This document shows, piece by piece, positions 45,086 to 52,585 of a stretch of 64,000 bases of DNA. Position 1 is the stretch's first letter. Every line of letters begins with the position of its first letter. Location: positions 1 to 64,000 of the forward strand of contig NZ_AZHT01000001.1 of the NCBI RefSeq assembly GCF_000599605.1, in the 5' to 3' direction. Made by a program: the position numbers and the translations under genes. Below the pieces are notes generated by a model. It was not told the origin of the DNA. It did no database searches and saw only the letters and a program-made list of their open reading frames with translations. The stretch is from Prevotella sp. HJM029. GTDB taxonomy: Bacteria > Bacteroidota > Bacteroidia > Bacteroidales > Bacteroidaceae.

Positions 45086-46429
45086 ATGAAAACAAAATGG
45101 AAACTATTGTGCGTATTTTGCACCTTACTTGCTGTCACTCTACCGACAGATGCTCGAATATGGTCTCTGCAAGCCTGCATCGATTATGCATTGCAAAACA
45201 ACATCAACATGCTGAAAACGCAGCTCAACGTTAAAAACGCGCACGAAAACATCAAAGAGAGTCAGGCTGCACTGTTGCCTTCATTGAGCTTCAACACCTC
45301 GCACAACGTCTCCTACACGCCATGGCCCGAAGTAGGCAGCTATATGGTAGCAGGAAGCCGCGTGCAAACCAGCGTCGACAAGACATTCTACAACGGCAGC
45401 TATGGTGTGAGCGCCAATCTGATGCTTTGGAACGGTAACCGCAACCGCAACCAAATCAAACTCAACCAATATGCCGAGAAGCAAGCCAAACTCGACTCGG
45501 CCACCACGGCCAACGCGCTCATCGAGCAAATTGCACAACTCTATGTGCAAATCCTCTACTCCACCGAGGCCATCAAAGTGAATCAAGAGAGCCTCGCCAC
45601 AAGCACCAAAAACGAAGATAGAGGGCAAGAGATGGTCAATGTGGGAAAAATGAGCAAAGCCAATTTGGCGCAACTCACGGCACAACGCGCACAGGATGAA
45701 TATGCCGTGGTGCAAGCCGAGAGTGCATTGAAAGACTATAAACGCCAGCTCAAACAGCTGTTGCAACTCACCAACAACGAGCCATTCGAAGTCGTCACCC
45801 CCCAAACCACCGACGACATGGCGCTGGCACTCATCCCTCAACTCAACAACGTCTATCAGCAGGCTGTAGCCCATCGTCCCGAGATTAAGAACGCCGAATT
45901 GGGCATTGAGAGTAGCAACATGAGCATCAAGATAGCCAAAGCCATGCGGCAGCCCACCATTAGTTTGAATGCCGGAGCCAATGCCAACACCACTACGATG
46001 AGCCACAAAGCCTGGGGAACGCAGCTCAAAAACAACTTTGGCCTCGGCGCCGGTGTAAGCATCAGCGTGCCGCTGTTTGACAATCGCCAAACGACCACCG
46101 CCGTCAACAAAGCCCGATTGCAGCAACTCAACTATCAGCTCGAGCTCAAAGACAAGCAAACGGCGCTCTACGCAACGATAGAAAACTATTGGTTGCAGGC
46201 CAACAACAACCAAAATATGTTCAAAGCAGCACAGGTCACCACGCAGAGCGCAAAGACAAGCTATGCCCTACTGAACGAACAATTCAGTTTGGGGCTAAAA
46301 AATATCGTGGATCTCATGACGGGCAAAGACAATCTACTCAAAGCACAGCAAAACGAATTACAGAGCAAATATTTAGCCATTCTCAACATCAAACTGCTGC
46401 AATTCTATCAAGAAGGCACTCTCAAATAA
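45086..46429 (+). CDS. tolC: TolC family outer-membrane efflux protein
   Basis: A 447-residue outer-membrane factor with a signal peptide (WKLLCVFCTLLAVTLPTDA) and two outer membrane efflux repeats with long helical hairpins and the periplasmic tunnel pattern (QAALLPSLSFNTSHNVSY; YSLGL-like QFSLGLKNIVDLMTGKDNLL). It normally works with a membrane fusion protein and an inner-membrane pump. Here the next reading frame is a 19-codon lipoprotein start that then stops, so the partner has been lost (see the pseudogene entry). The start MKTKWKLL at 45086 is chosen. Confidence 0.92.
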   Translation: MKTKWKLLCVFCTLLAVTLPTDARIWSLQACIDYALQNNINMLKTQLNVKNAHENIKESQAALLPSLSFNTSHNVSYTPWPEVGSYMVAGSRVQTSVDKTFYNGSYGVSANLMLWNGNRNRNQIKLNQYAEKQAKLDSATTANALIEQIAQLYVQILYSTEAIKVNQESLATSTKNEDRGQEMVNVGKMSKANLAQLTAQRAQDEYAVVQAESALKDYKRQLKQLLQLTNNEPFEVVTPQTTDDMALALIPQLNNVYQQAVAHRPEIKNAELGIESSNMSIKIAKAMRQPTISLNAGANANTTTMSHKAWGTQLKNNFGLGAGVSISVPLFDNRQTTTAVNKARLQQLNYQLELKDKQTALYATIENYWLQANNNQNMFKAAQVTTQSAKTSYALLNEQFSLGLKNIVDLMTGKDNLLKAQQNELQSKYLAILNIKLLQFYQEGTLK

Positions 46430-46437
46430 TCTTTTTT

Positions 46438-46497
46438 ATGCAAAGATATATCAGTACTCTACTTACACTAATACTTTCATCCTGTAAAACGGATTAG
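46438..46497 (+). pseudogene. remnant of a membrane-fusion-protein lipoprotein
   Basis: Nine bases after tolC an ATG opens a frame of 19 codons reading MQRYISTLLTLILSSCKTD and then stop. This is a complete lipoprotein signal with lipobox LILSSC, as expected for the start of an adaptor (HlyD/AcrA type) protein in a TolC operon. No further coding sequence follows in any frame before the convergent gph gene. I read this as a deletion that removed the rest of an efflux operon. A very short real lipoprotein is the alternative. Confidence 0.5.
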
Positions 46498-46594
46498 ATA
46501 CACTGTGCCTACCCGGAAATGGATTAGATGCGCTGAAACTAATGCGTTTATCCTACTCCCTACGAAGCTTTCGTTCATGCCACAAACCTATCCA

Positions 46595-47236
46595 TCAGAT
46601 ATCCAAAATCTCTTTTGGACGCGCTACCAAGGTTGTAGCCCCCTTTGCCAACAGAAACTCCTTGTCGCGAAATCCCCAAAGCACACTGATGCAAGGCAAA
46701 TGGGTGTTGCGCGCAGTGAGAATATCGACGTCGCTATCGCCCACATATACCGCTCCTTCGCGCGACACGCCCAACTGCCGCAGCGCCTCCTCCACCGTGT
46801 CGGGTGCCGGCTTTTTCCTGATTTGCTCGCGTTCGCCAATGGCCACGCTGATGGTGTCGCCAAAGAAATGTTTCACCAAAGCTTGTGTCGCCGCATAAAA
46901 TTTATTGCTCACCACCGCCAGCTGCTTGCCATTGGCCTTCAGCGCCTGCAACATCGCGGGGATGCCCGCATAAGGATGAGTGTGATCTAAATTGTGCAAC
47001 AAATAATGCGCACGAAAGTCTTCATAAACACAGTTAAACACCTCTGTGGGCGTATCGGCCGGAACAGCGCGTTCCATCAGCTTCTTCACTCCATTGCCCA
47101 CAAACATTCGCACCTCCTCGTAGCTGCGTTCTGGCAAACCATGCTGCTTGAGCGCCACATTGCAACTTAAATAAAGGTCGGTGAGCGAATCTAAAAGTGT
47201 TCCATCTAAATCAAAAATATACGTTTGATAGTTCAT
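46595..47236 (-). CDS. gph: HAD family phosphatase, Gph-like
   Basis: A 213-residue haloacid dehalogenase-type phosphatase. HAD motif 1 is DLDGTLLDS with catalytic D9 and D11, the lysine motif lies in LAVVSNKFYAATQALV, and motif 4 is VYVGDSDVDILTARN. A cap domain lies between. This is the type of phosphoglycolate phosphatase, clearing 2-phosphoglycolate from DNA repair, though related enzymes act on other sugar phosphates. The start at 47236 (MNYQTYIFDLDG) is chosen over an in-frame codon at 47344. It is divergent from mltG. Confidence 0.9.
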   Translation of the reverse strand: MNYQTYIFDLDGTLLDSLTDLYLSCNVALKQHGLPERSYEEVRMFVGNGVKKLMERAVPADTPTEVFNCVYEDFRAHYLLHNLDHTHPYAGIPAMLQALKANGKQLAVVSNKFYAATQALVKHFFGDTISVAIGEREQIRKKPAPDTVEEALRQLGVSREGAVYVGDSDVDILTARNTHLPCISVLWGFRDKEFLLAKGATTLVARPKEILDI

Positions 47237-47272
47237 CGTTATTCCTGTAATACCCCCTGTTTTAATCGCAAG

Positions 47273-47330
47273 CAAAGTTAGCAAAAAAAGGTCAATTATG
47301 TGGCGTAGATAAAAAAAAGGTGTAACTTTG
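47273..47330. promoter_or_regulatory. divergent -7 elements for gph and mltG
   Basis: The minus strand has TAACTTTG at 47280-47273 (for gph). The plus strand has TAACTTTG at 47323-47330 (for mltG), only 15 nt before its start. Neither has a clear -33 element. Confidence 0.5.
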
Positions 47331-47344
47331 CAGCCGATTTTCAA

Positions 47345-48400
47345 ATGAAGGATATGAAAAAAGAATTAAAAAAGAAGTACCTTCTGTCCGCCTTGGTCTG
47401 CGTGGCAGTCGTCGCTGGTATCATCTATTATTATTTCTTTGAAGGATTTTCAACCAAAGACAAAACAGAATATGTCTGCATCGATAACAACGACAACATA
47501 GACTCAGTGTACAGCAAACTCAGTCCATTGGCTTCAAAACATGGCATGTGTGCCTTTAGAACCTTGGCACGCCACATGCAATATGCCGACAAAATTCGCA
47601 CAGGTCGTTATGCCATTACACCCGGAGACGGTGCTTTCAGCGTGTTTCGCCACATGCGCAACGGGCAGCAGGCGCCTGTGAGTCTCACTATTCCAAGCGT
47701 GAGAACCATGGATAAATTGGCTGGCGAAATCTCAAAACGCCTTCTCATGGACAGCACTACGCTCTATCGTGCACTGACCGATGAAGCGACTTGCCAGAAA
47801 TTGGGCTACGACACGGCAACAATTGCCTGCCTTTTTATCCCAAACACCTACGATGTTTATTGGAACATTCCCGTGGACAAGTTTTTGGAGAAAATGCAAA
47901 AGGAGAACAACAGATTTTGGAATCCCACGCGCAGTCAAAAGGCTTCTCAATTGGGATTGACCCACAACGAGGTGATAACCTTGGCCAGCATTGTTGATGA
48001 GGAAACGGCCAACAACAGCGAGAAACCCATGATTGCAGGCATGTACTACAACCGCCTGAAATTGCACAATGCCGAGTATCCCAAGGGCATGCCGCTGCAA
48101 GCTGATCCCACAATAAAATTTGCGTGGAAGCGTTTCGAACTCAAACGCATCTACAACAACCTGCTCTCCATCAAGAGTCCCTACAACACTTACAAAAATC
48201 CAGGGCTCCCTCCTGGCCCTATCCGCATCCCTTCCATCGCGGGTATCGATGCTGTGCTCAATCGCATTCATCACAACTATCTCTACATGTGCGCCAAGGA
48301 GGATTTCAGCGGCACCCACAACTTCGCCGAAACCTACAAGGAACACATGGACAATGCCGCTAAATATGCAAAGGCACTCAACGAACGCGGCATAAAATAA
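47345..48400 (+). CDS. mltG: endolytic murein transglycosylase
   Basis: A 351-residue inner-membrane enzyme (YceG family) that cuts nascent glycan strands to end their growth. One membrane segment lies near residues 10-28 (YLLSALVCVAVVAGIIYYY); the YceG core has ASIVDEETANNSEKPMIAG with the catalytic glutamate, followed by YYNRL and MPLQADPTIKFAW, and the final HNFAETYKEH. The length is typical. A strong terminator follows. It could also start at ATG 47354. Confidence 0.94.
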   Translation: MKDMKKELKKKYLLSALVCVAVVAGIIYYYFFEGFSTKDKTEYVCIDNNDNIDSVYSKLSPLASKHGMCAFRTLARHMQYADKIRTGRYAITPGDGAFSVFRHMRNGQQAPVSLTIPSVRTMDKLAGEISKRLLMDSTTLYRALTDEATCQKLGYDTATIACLFIPNTYDVYWNIPVDKFLEKMQKENNRFWNPTRSQKASQLGLTHNEVITLASIVDEETANNSEKPMIAGMYYNRLKLHNAEYPKGMPLQADPTIKFAWKRFELKRIYNNLLSIKSPYNTYKNPGLPPGPIRIPSIAGIDAVLNRIHHNYLYMCAKEDFSGTHNFAETYKEHMDNAAKYAKALNERGIK

Positions 48401-48460
48401 ACAACGCGCAGAGGCCTCCTCAATGTAATAAGTCACAGCCAATAGCGTGCAAACTTACAC

Positions 48461-48507
48461 CATTTATCCCAAATCTCTTATAGAGCTTTGGGGTAAATGC
48501 TTTTTTA
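48461..48507 (+). terminator. intrinsic terminator of mltG
   Basis: CATTTATCCCAAA (48461-48473) pairs with TTTGGGGTAAATG (48487-48499) with one mismatch or wobble, and is followed by a run of T at 48501-48506. A further CTCT/AGAG pairing lies inside. Confidence 0.9.
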
Positions 48508-48531
48508 TTTCCCCTCTATTTTTCGAAATAA

Positions 48532-48575
48532 AATGATACTATGCCCGTATTATTCTCACCTTTTCCCTAACTTTG
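48532..48575 (+). promoter_or_regulatory. promoter and operator-like dyad of the WYL gene
   Basis: TAACTTTG at 48568-48575 is the -7 element. The dyad AATGATAC (48532-48539) and GTATTATT (48547-48554) surrounds TATGCCC. The sequence TACTATGCCC at 48537-48546 recurs at 51388-51397, exactly 31 bp before the -7 element in both places. Confidence 0.6.
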
Positions 48576-48603
48576 CCGACAAAAAACTTAAAACGCTGTC
48601 TAT

Positions 48604-49536
48604 ATGGCATTAAATCAAACCAACAAATTGGCCTGGATTGTCGAAACCATCTACAAAGCGAAAAGAATTTCATTTGAAGATTTGAATGAAAAGTGGATGG
48701 AGAACGAAGACCTTAGCACTGGGCAAGAGCTGTTAAAACGTACGTTCCATAAATGGCGCGTGAATATTCTTGATACTTTCGGGCTCAATATTGAATGTGA
48801 GAAGGGAGGCACCTATCGTTACTACATCAGCAATGCAAACGACCTTCACAATGGAAGCATTGAGGATTGGCTGCTCAAAACCTATACAGTAAGCAACACG
48901 CTCATCGGCTGTAAATCCATCAAAGATAGAATTCTTTTAGAAGAGGTTCCATCGGCTGCGGATTATTTAGAAGCCATTATGGATGCTATGAAACAAAATA
49001 GACTCATTCATATCACCTATTATAATTATTGGCAAGATAGTGAGCGCCAACATTTCGTTATGCCTCTGTGTCTGAAACTATTCCGACAGCGTTGGTATTT
49101 GGTCGGAAAGAATAAGTTCAACCACATGATTACAATCTTTTGCCTCGATCGAATTACGGATTTTCGACTGTCTTCGCAGTCATTTAACTATGCGCAAGAA
49201 GCCTTCAATCTACATACATTCTTCGATGGATGCATCGGGGTAATAGCCAATGCCGATGTTAATATAGAACATGTTGTTCTGAAAGTGTCGGCTACTCAAG
49301 CTAATTATTTACGCGATCTCCCTATACATGAGAGTCAGATGGAAAAAGAATGTCACCCTGATTATAGCATTTTTACAATGGATGTTCGCCCTACTTTCGA
49401 CTTCCTGCAAGAACTTCTGTGGAATGGCGAATGCATTGAAGTAATGCAACCTCTGTGGCTCCGAAAAGAAATTGCTGAAAAAATACAGCAAATGGGAAAT
49501 AAATATAAATTAGATAACTCTCCATGCAGAGAATAA
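48604..49536 (+). CDS. WYL-domain transcriptional regulator
   Basis: A 310-residue regulator with an N-terminal helix-turn-helix-like part (about residues 5-60) and a WYL domain with LIHITYYNYW and the signature RWYLVG at 163-168. WYL regulators often bind nucleic-acid or nucleotide ligands and control defence or DNA-repair genes (BrxR, CapW, DriD). The next gene, a PD-(D/E)XK nuclease, overlaps the stop by 13 bp, which matches this arrangement. The dyad upstream may be its own operator. The gene starts a low-GC module. Confidence 0.85.
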   Translation: MALNQTNKLAWIVETIYKAKRISFEDLNEKWMENEDLSTGQELLKRTFHKWRVNILDTFGLNIECEKGGTYRYYISNANDLHNGSIEDWLLKTYTVSNTLIGCKSIKDRILLEEVPSAADYLEAIMDAMKQNRLIHITYYNYWQDSERQHFVMPLCLKLFRQRWYLVGKNKFNHMITIFCLDRITDFRLSSQSFNYAQEAFNLHTFFDGCIGVIANADVNIEHVVLKVSATQANYLRDLPIHESQMEKECHPDYSIFTMDVRPTFDFLQELLWNGECIEVMQPLWLRKEIAEKIQQMGNKYKLDNSPCRE

Positions 49537-50888
49537 TCACTCATAATATAAAATTGCTTATGCAACCAGACACATCCTTAGAAAAGGACATCTCCTCCTT
49601 AGAAAACGCGCTATCGTTTATAGACAGGTACGAGAACTTCAACCAACAAAACCAACGCACCCTTCTAAGCATAGCAAATAAACTTAAAGAATTTATTGAC
49701 AGGTCGCCTAATAAGCCCATTTACCTGTTGAATCTTTTGGACATGCTCTATGCATCTGAAACGGCGACAAGCAAGATTATTACTTCAATTCTAAATTATC
49801 AGGTAAATCATGAGTTTGTCTTGTGCCGAATGTTTATCAACTATTTCCTCGTACCAAAGGGCTTTAATATGCAATGGTTTTCATCTCCATGCATCACAGC
49901 TGAAACGGATAGAATTGATATTTGCATTCAAGAGAAAGGGAAATACGCCATCATCATTGAGAATAAACTAAAAGGTGCTCGTTTTCAACGAAACCAAATT
50001 GCAAGATATATTGGGAAAATGAGGTGGGAAGGTTTTAAAGATGAACAAATATTTGTCATCATATTACCGAGGTACATTGACTCAAAGCTATTCGACCACA
50101 TCAACCAATCAGTATGGCGATTACCATCTGATTGGGATAGCTCTAATCAAGAGCGAAATTGTAGATGGGAATCAGATACCGTAAGTTGCCAATGTGATGG
50201 TGATAAAGATAGGACTTGTGAGGGCTGCGAAATAGATTTACGCCGGAAGTTTGCACCTCGCACACTAATCCTCGACAAACCATTCCCCGACTGGTTGGAG
50301 GATTGCTGCCTACCTATATTAGGAAAAAGAGAACAGGTATTAGCGTCTGCGATTGTACAGTTCGCAGACTACTTAAAAGGAATATATAACAACAGAATAA
50401 ATAATAAATTAAACATGGAAATAGTAGATTTTTTACGTAATGAACTTTTAAAAGATGAGTCCTTATCATTGGCAGGCCAAGCTAAACTCATTGAGGCAAA
50501 GCAAGCTGAACTTGAAGTATTAAAGGAGAGACTCAAAAAACTCCGCCACTCGGTATATACTGATTTGATAAAGCAATGGTATGAGAACCTCAAACGCACA
50601 CCGTGGGGAGAACAATTAATCTATAATATAGATTCGTTTTACATTGAATTTAATCATATACAATGCGGTTGTTGGTATGAGACAGATGATAAGCAACCCT
50701 ATTGGGGGTTTTGGAGTGATAAATCTAATAATAACAAAATAAGAAAGGTTCATACTATTATTGAAAAGTGTAGATTATCTAAATATGAAGAAGGCAATGA
50801 ATGTCTCGCATGGGATTACACAGATAAAGGAGACGAACAATGTGCACAGTTCTATCATGCTGCAAAAGAACTCGGATATTTGGAATAA
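49524..50888 (+). CDS. PD-(D/E)XK nuclease-type protein with cysteine insertion
   Basis: A 454-residue protein resembling the PDDEXK_4 nuclease family. The active-site set is D132 (RIDICI), then E146 and K148 in IIIENKL, followed by Q158 in RFQRNQIARY. A cysteine-rich insertion follows (C213, C222, C224, C232, C235; pattern CxC-x7-CxxC), which could bind zinc or an iron-sulfur cluster. The C-terminal half has a coiled-coil helix (about 285-345) and a last domain rich in W. The target is unknown; it may be a restriction-like or abortive-infection enzyme. The start at 49524 overlaps the WYL gene; 49560 is the alternative. Confidence 0.78.
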   Translation: MQRIITHNIKLLMQPDTSLEKDISSLENALSFIDRYENFNQQNQRTLLSIANKLKEFIDRSPNKPIYLLNLLDMLYASETATSKIITSILNYQVNHEFVLCRMFINYFLVPKGFNMQWFSSPCITAETDRIDICIQEKGKYAIIIENKLKGARFQRNQIARYIGKMRWEGFKDEQIFVIILPRYIDSKLFDHINQSVWRLPSDWDSSNQERNCRWESDTVSCQCDGDKDRTCEGCEIDLRRKFAPRTLILDKPFPDWLEDCCLPILGKREQVLASAIVQFADYLKGIYNNRINNKLNMEIVDFLRNELLKDESLSLAGQAKLIEAKQAELEVLKERLKKLRHSVYTDLIKQWYENLKRTPWGEQLIYNIDSFYIEFNHIQCGCWYETDDKQPYWGFWSDKSNNNKIRKVHTIIEKCRLSKYEEGNECLAWDYTDKGDEQCAQFYHAAKELGYLE

Positions 50889-50909
50889 AAAGATTTCTTT
50901 CATTATAGA

Positions 50910-50952
50910 ATGGAGTTGTGCCTACCAATGGCATAGCTCCATTTTATTTTTG
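50910..50952 (+). terminator. hairpin after the nuclease gene, also a promoter for the metalloprotease gene
   Basis: The stem ATGGAG-TTG-TGCC (50910-50922) pairs with GGCA-TAG-CTCCAT (50930-50942), followed by TTTATTTTTG. It acts as an intrinsic terminator, and TATTTTTG at 50945-50952 doubles as a -7 element for the next gene. GGCATAG at 50930-50936 is the reverse of the CTATGCC core seen at 48539-48545 and 51390-51396. Confidence 0.65.
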
Positions 50953-50998
50953 CACCATCACAAAAAAATAGTATACAACAAAAATAAATTTTAAAACA

Positions 50999-51364
50999 AT
51001 GAGTAACTTTCTTCTATCTTCAGCTCCGATCAAGCAAATGCTATTAAAGATTTATACTTGCAAAGAGCCTTTTGAATTATACGTGGTTGACCGTAAATTC
51101 AAACGGAGGCTCGGAACATATTTTGTCGAAAAGCAAAAGATTAATATCTATGCTAAAGGCATGGATGGCCACATAATCATGGAGGTTGCCATTCATGAAT
51201 ATGCACACCACATTCACCACACGGAACAATATACATGGGACGTACGAAGGAAAGATCGGTCGCATGGCGAAAAGTTTTGGCGCATTTACTCTGCACTCAT
51301 GGCAAAAGCCATTTACAAAGATATTTTCAAAGATGATTTGATTTGCGATATCATCACTCAATAG
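50999..51364 (+). CDS. small SprT-like zinc metalloprotease
   Basis: A 121-residue protein with the zinc motif HEYAH at 66-70 and a further histidine in RKDRSHGEKFWR (about H89) as possible third ligand. The size and motif place it near SprT/SprTN-like domains, which cleave proteins bound to DNA, but it lacks the rest of a SprT protein. The gene is separated from the nuclease by a terminator-like hairpin and has its own -7 element. With a nuclease and a WYL regulator it may form a stress or defence module; that is inferred. Confidence 0.7.
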   Translation: MSNFLLSSAPIKQMLLKIYTCKEPFELYVVDRKFKRRLGTYFVEKQKINIYAKGMDGHIIMEVAIHEYAHHIHHTEQYTWDVRRKDRSHGEKFWRIYSALMAKAIYKDIFKDDLICDIITQ

Positions 51365-51387
51365 TATTAATTTCTACTTTTAAATTT

Positions 51388-51426
51388 TACTATGCCCATA
51401 ATTGTCACACCTTGTATCTATCTTTG
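51388..51426 (+). promoter_or_regulatory. promoter and TACTATGCCC motif of the 51464 gene
   Basis: TACTATGCCC at 51388-51397 lies 31 bp before TATCTTTG at 51419-51426, the same spacing as in front of the WYL gene. No -33 TTTG is present at the usual place, so the motif may replace it. Confidence 0.6.
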
Positions 51427-51463
51427 CAGTAACAAACATAAGTTAAATAAAAAAATAAAGAAA

Positions 51464-51985
51464 ATGAAAACAATAATTGATGATGAGTTCTTACGCTGCA
51501 TGATGACGGCCGAAGCTTGGAAAGAGATTTCCGAAGAAATTAGTTGGACAGAACCGCTTTTAGAGAAGTACCAAGACAAAATTGATTGGGAAGCGATTTC
51601 CGGAAATAGCGACATCTTGTGGACAATACCTATGCTGACGAAGTTTAAAAGACAAATCCATTGGGACACACTCTCAAGTGCTTTAAGTGAAAAGTGTGCC
51701 ACAATGCCCCTACTAAGGGCCTTTAAACAGCAATGGGACTGGCATAAACTATCTATGAATAGTGCTATAAAGCTCACGAATGAATTCTTAGAAACATTTA
51801 AAGATTACATTGATTGGAGTGAAGTTATTGATCGCTGGGATGATGAACGCTTAAAATTTAAGCCTTTTGAATTCTATGAGCAATGGCAAACATTCATACC
51901 TATAGCAAAGTTGCAAGATTCAAGACTATGGGACTACATGGTTGCAATAGAGAAAATAAAAATCATGGAGGAGATGATACAATAG
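51464..51985 (+). CDS. hypothetical W-rich repeat protein
   Basis: A 173-residue cytosolic protein of unknown function. It is built from repeats of about 25 residues with the pattern LL-x-K(F/Y)-x-x-x-I-x-W-x-x-(L/I)-S, for example LLEKYQDKIDWEAIS, MLTKFKRQIHWDTLS and FLETFKDYIDWSEVI. Such repeats usually form helical stacks. The start at 51464 (MKTIIDDEFL) is chosen; an in-frame upstream ATG at 51392 lies in the promoter. A strong terminator follows at 52016-52058. The shared promoter motif links it to the WYL gene. Confidence 0.6.
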   Translation: MKTIIDDEFLRCMMTAEAWKEISEEISWTEPLLEKYQDKIDWEAISGNSDILWTIPMLTKFKRQIHWDTLSSALSEKCATMPLLRAFKQQWDWHKLSMNSAIKLTNEFLETFKDYIDWSEVIDRWDDERLKFKPFEFYEQWQTFIPIAKLQDSRLWDYMVAIEKIKIMEEMIQ

Positions 51986-52015
51986 CCAAACTATGAAATT
52001 AATATAAGAATTTTT

Positions 52016-52058
52016 AATAGCAGCAGATAGTAAAAGAACTAAATGTTGCTATTTTTTG
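52016..52058 (+). terminator. intrinsic terminator of the 51464 gene
   Basis: AATAGCAGCA (52016-52025) pairs with TGTTGCTATT (52044-52053) with one G-U pair, followed by a run of T. Confidence 0.88.
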
Positions 52059-52280
52059 TTTGTAATATCATTCAGAAATAGAGAAATGGTGAAACCTAAC
52101 ACTGTTCTCCATTGTTTTATTAGCTATCAAACGATAGCAGGAGCGCTGAGAATAACAATCATATTAGTGAATAAAGTGTGCGTCTTTATGACGCAATACA
52201 TCACACATTACAGAGAAAAACAATACACATAGATGAATAAGTCCATGGCACAGACATTGCACTTCTATAATTGTACAACT

Positions 52281-52403
52281 AAAAATGCCGCCCTCTTCAC
52301 AGAGTTCGGCATCAATCTCAATAGGTATTAGCTTCTTTAAGGTAAAAAGATTGTATTCAGGATAACACTTGCAAAGTTAGGGCATTTTTCTATACCTAAC
52401 AAA
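52281..52403 (-). ncRNA. candidate small RNA with own promoter and terminator
   Basis: On the minus strand, TTTG (52403-52400), a 20-nt spacer and TAACTTTG (52379-52372) form a good promoter. About 60 nt downstream a terminator hairpin ATGCCG-AA-CTCT-GTGA-AGAG-GG-CGGCAT (52312-52285) is followed by five U (plus A run 52281-52285). The transcript would run from about 52369 to 52278, near 90 nt, and the only reading frames are tiny. An inner hairpin TCTTT/AAAGA is also visible. No known RNA family is recognised. The rest of the 52059-52585 gap holds no gene. Confidence 0.55.
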
Positions 52404-52585
52404 TCTTTTTTTATGTTTATAAACATGTTTTTGGCTATAAATCACACTTTTTTATGCATTTCTTACATCACCAAGCACTTTCTATCAAATATAAAGCCAA
52501 AAAAAGCATGCAAATGCTTTAAAAAGATTATCGCATTTGCACGCTATTAATATAATATCAAGGGACAAGCCCTAAAAACTATTCT

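Noticed and set aside
45281-46213. A 310-codon open frame antisense to tolC
   Set aside because: A shadow of the tolC codon pattern, with no family features. The TolC reading has a signal peptide and the expected domain.
46501-46594. Second remnant or small gene between the tolC operon and gph
   Set aside because: Only short frames and a repeated GGATTAGAT are seen, not enough to support a gene.
52059-52280. Gene in the gap after the W-rich repeat protein
   Set aside because: A TGCGTC-TTTAT-GACGCA hairpin and AT-rich sequence are present but no frame of useful length or promoter is found there.
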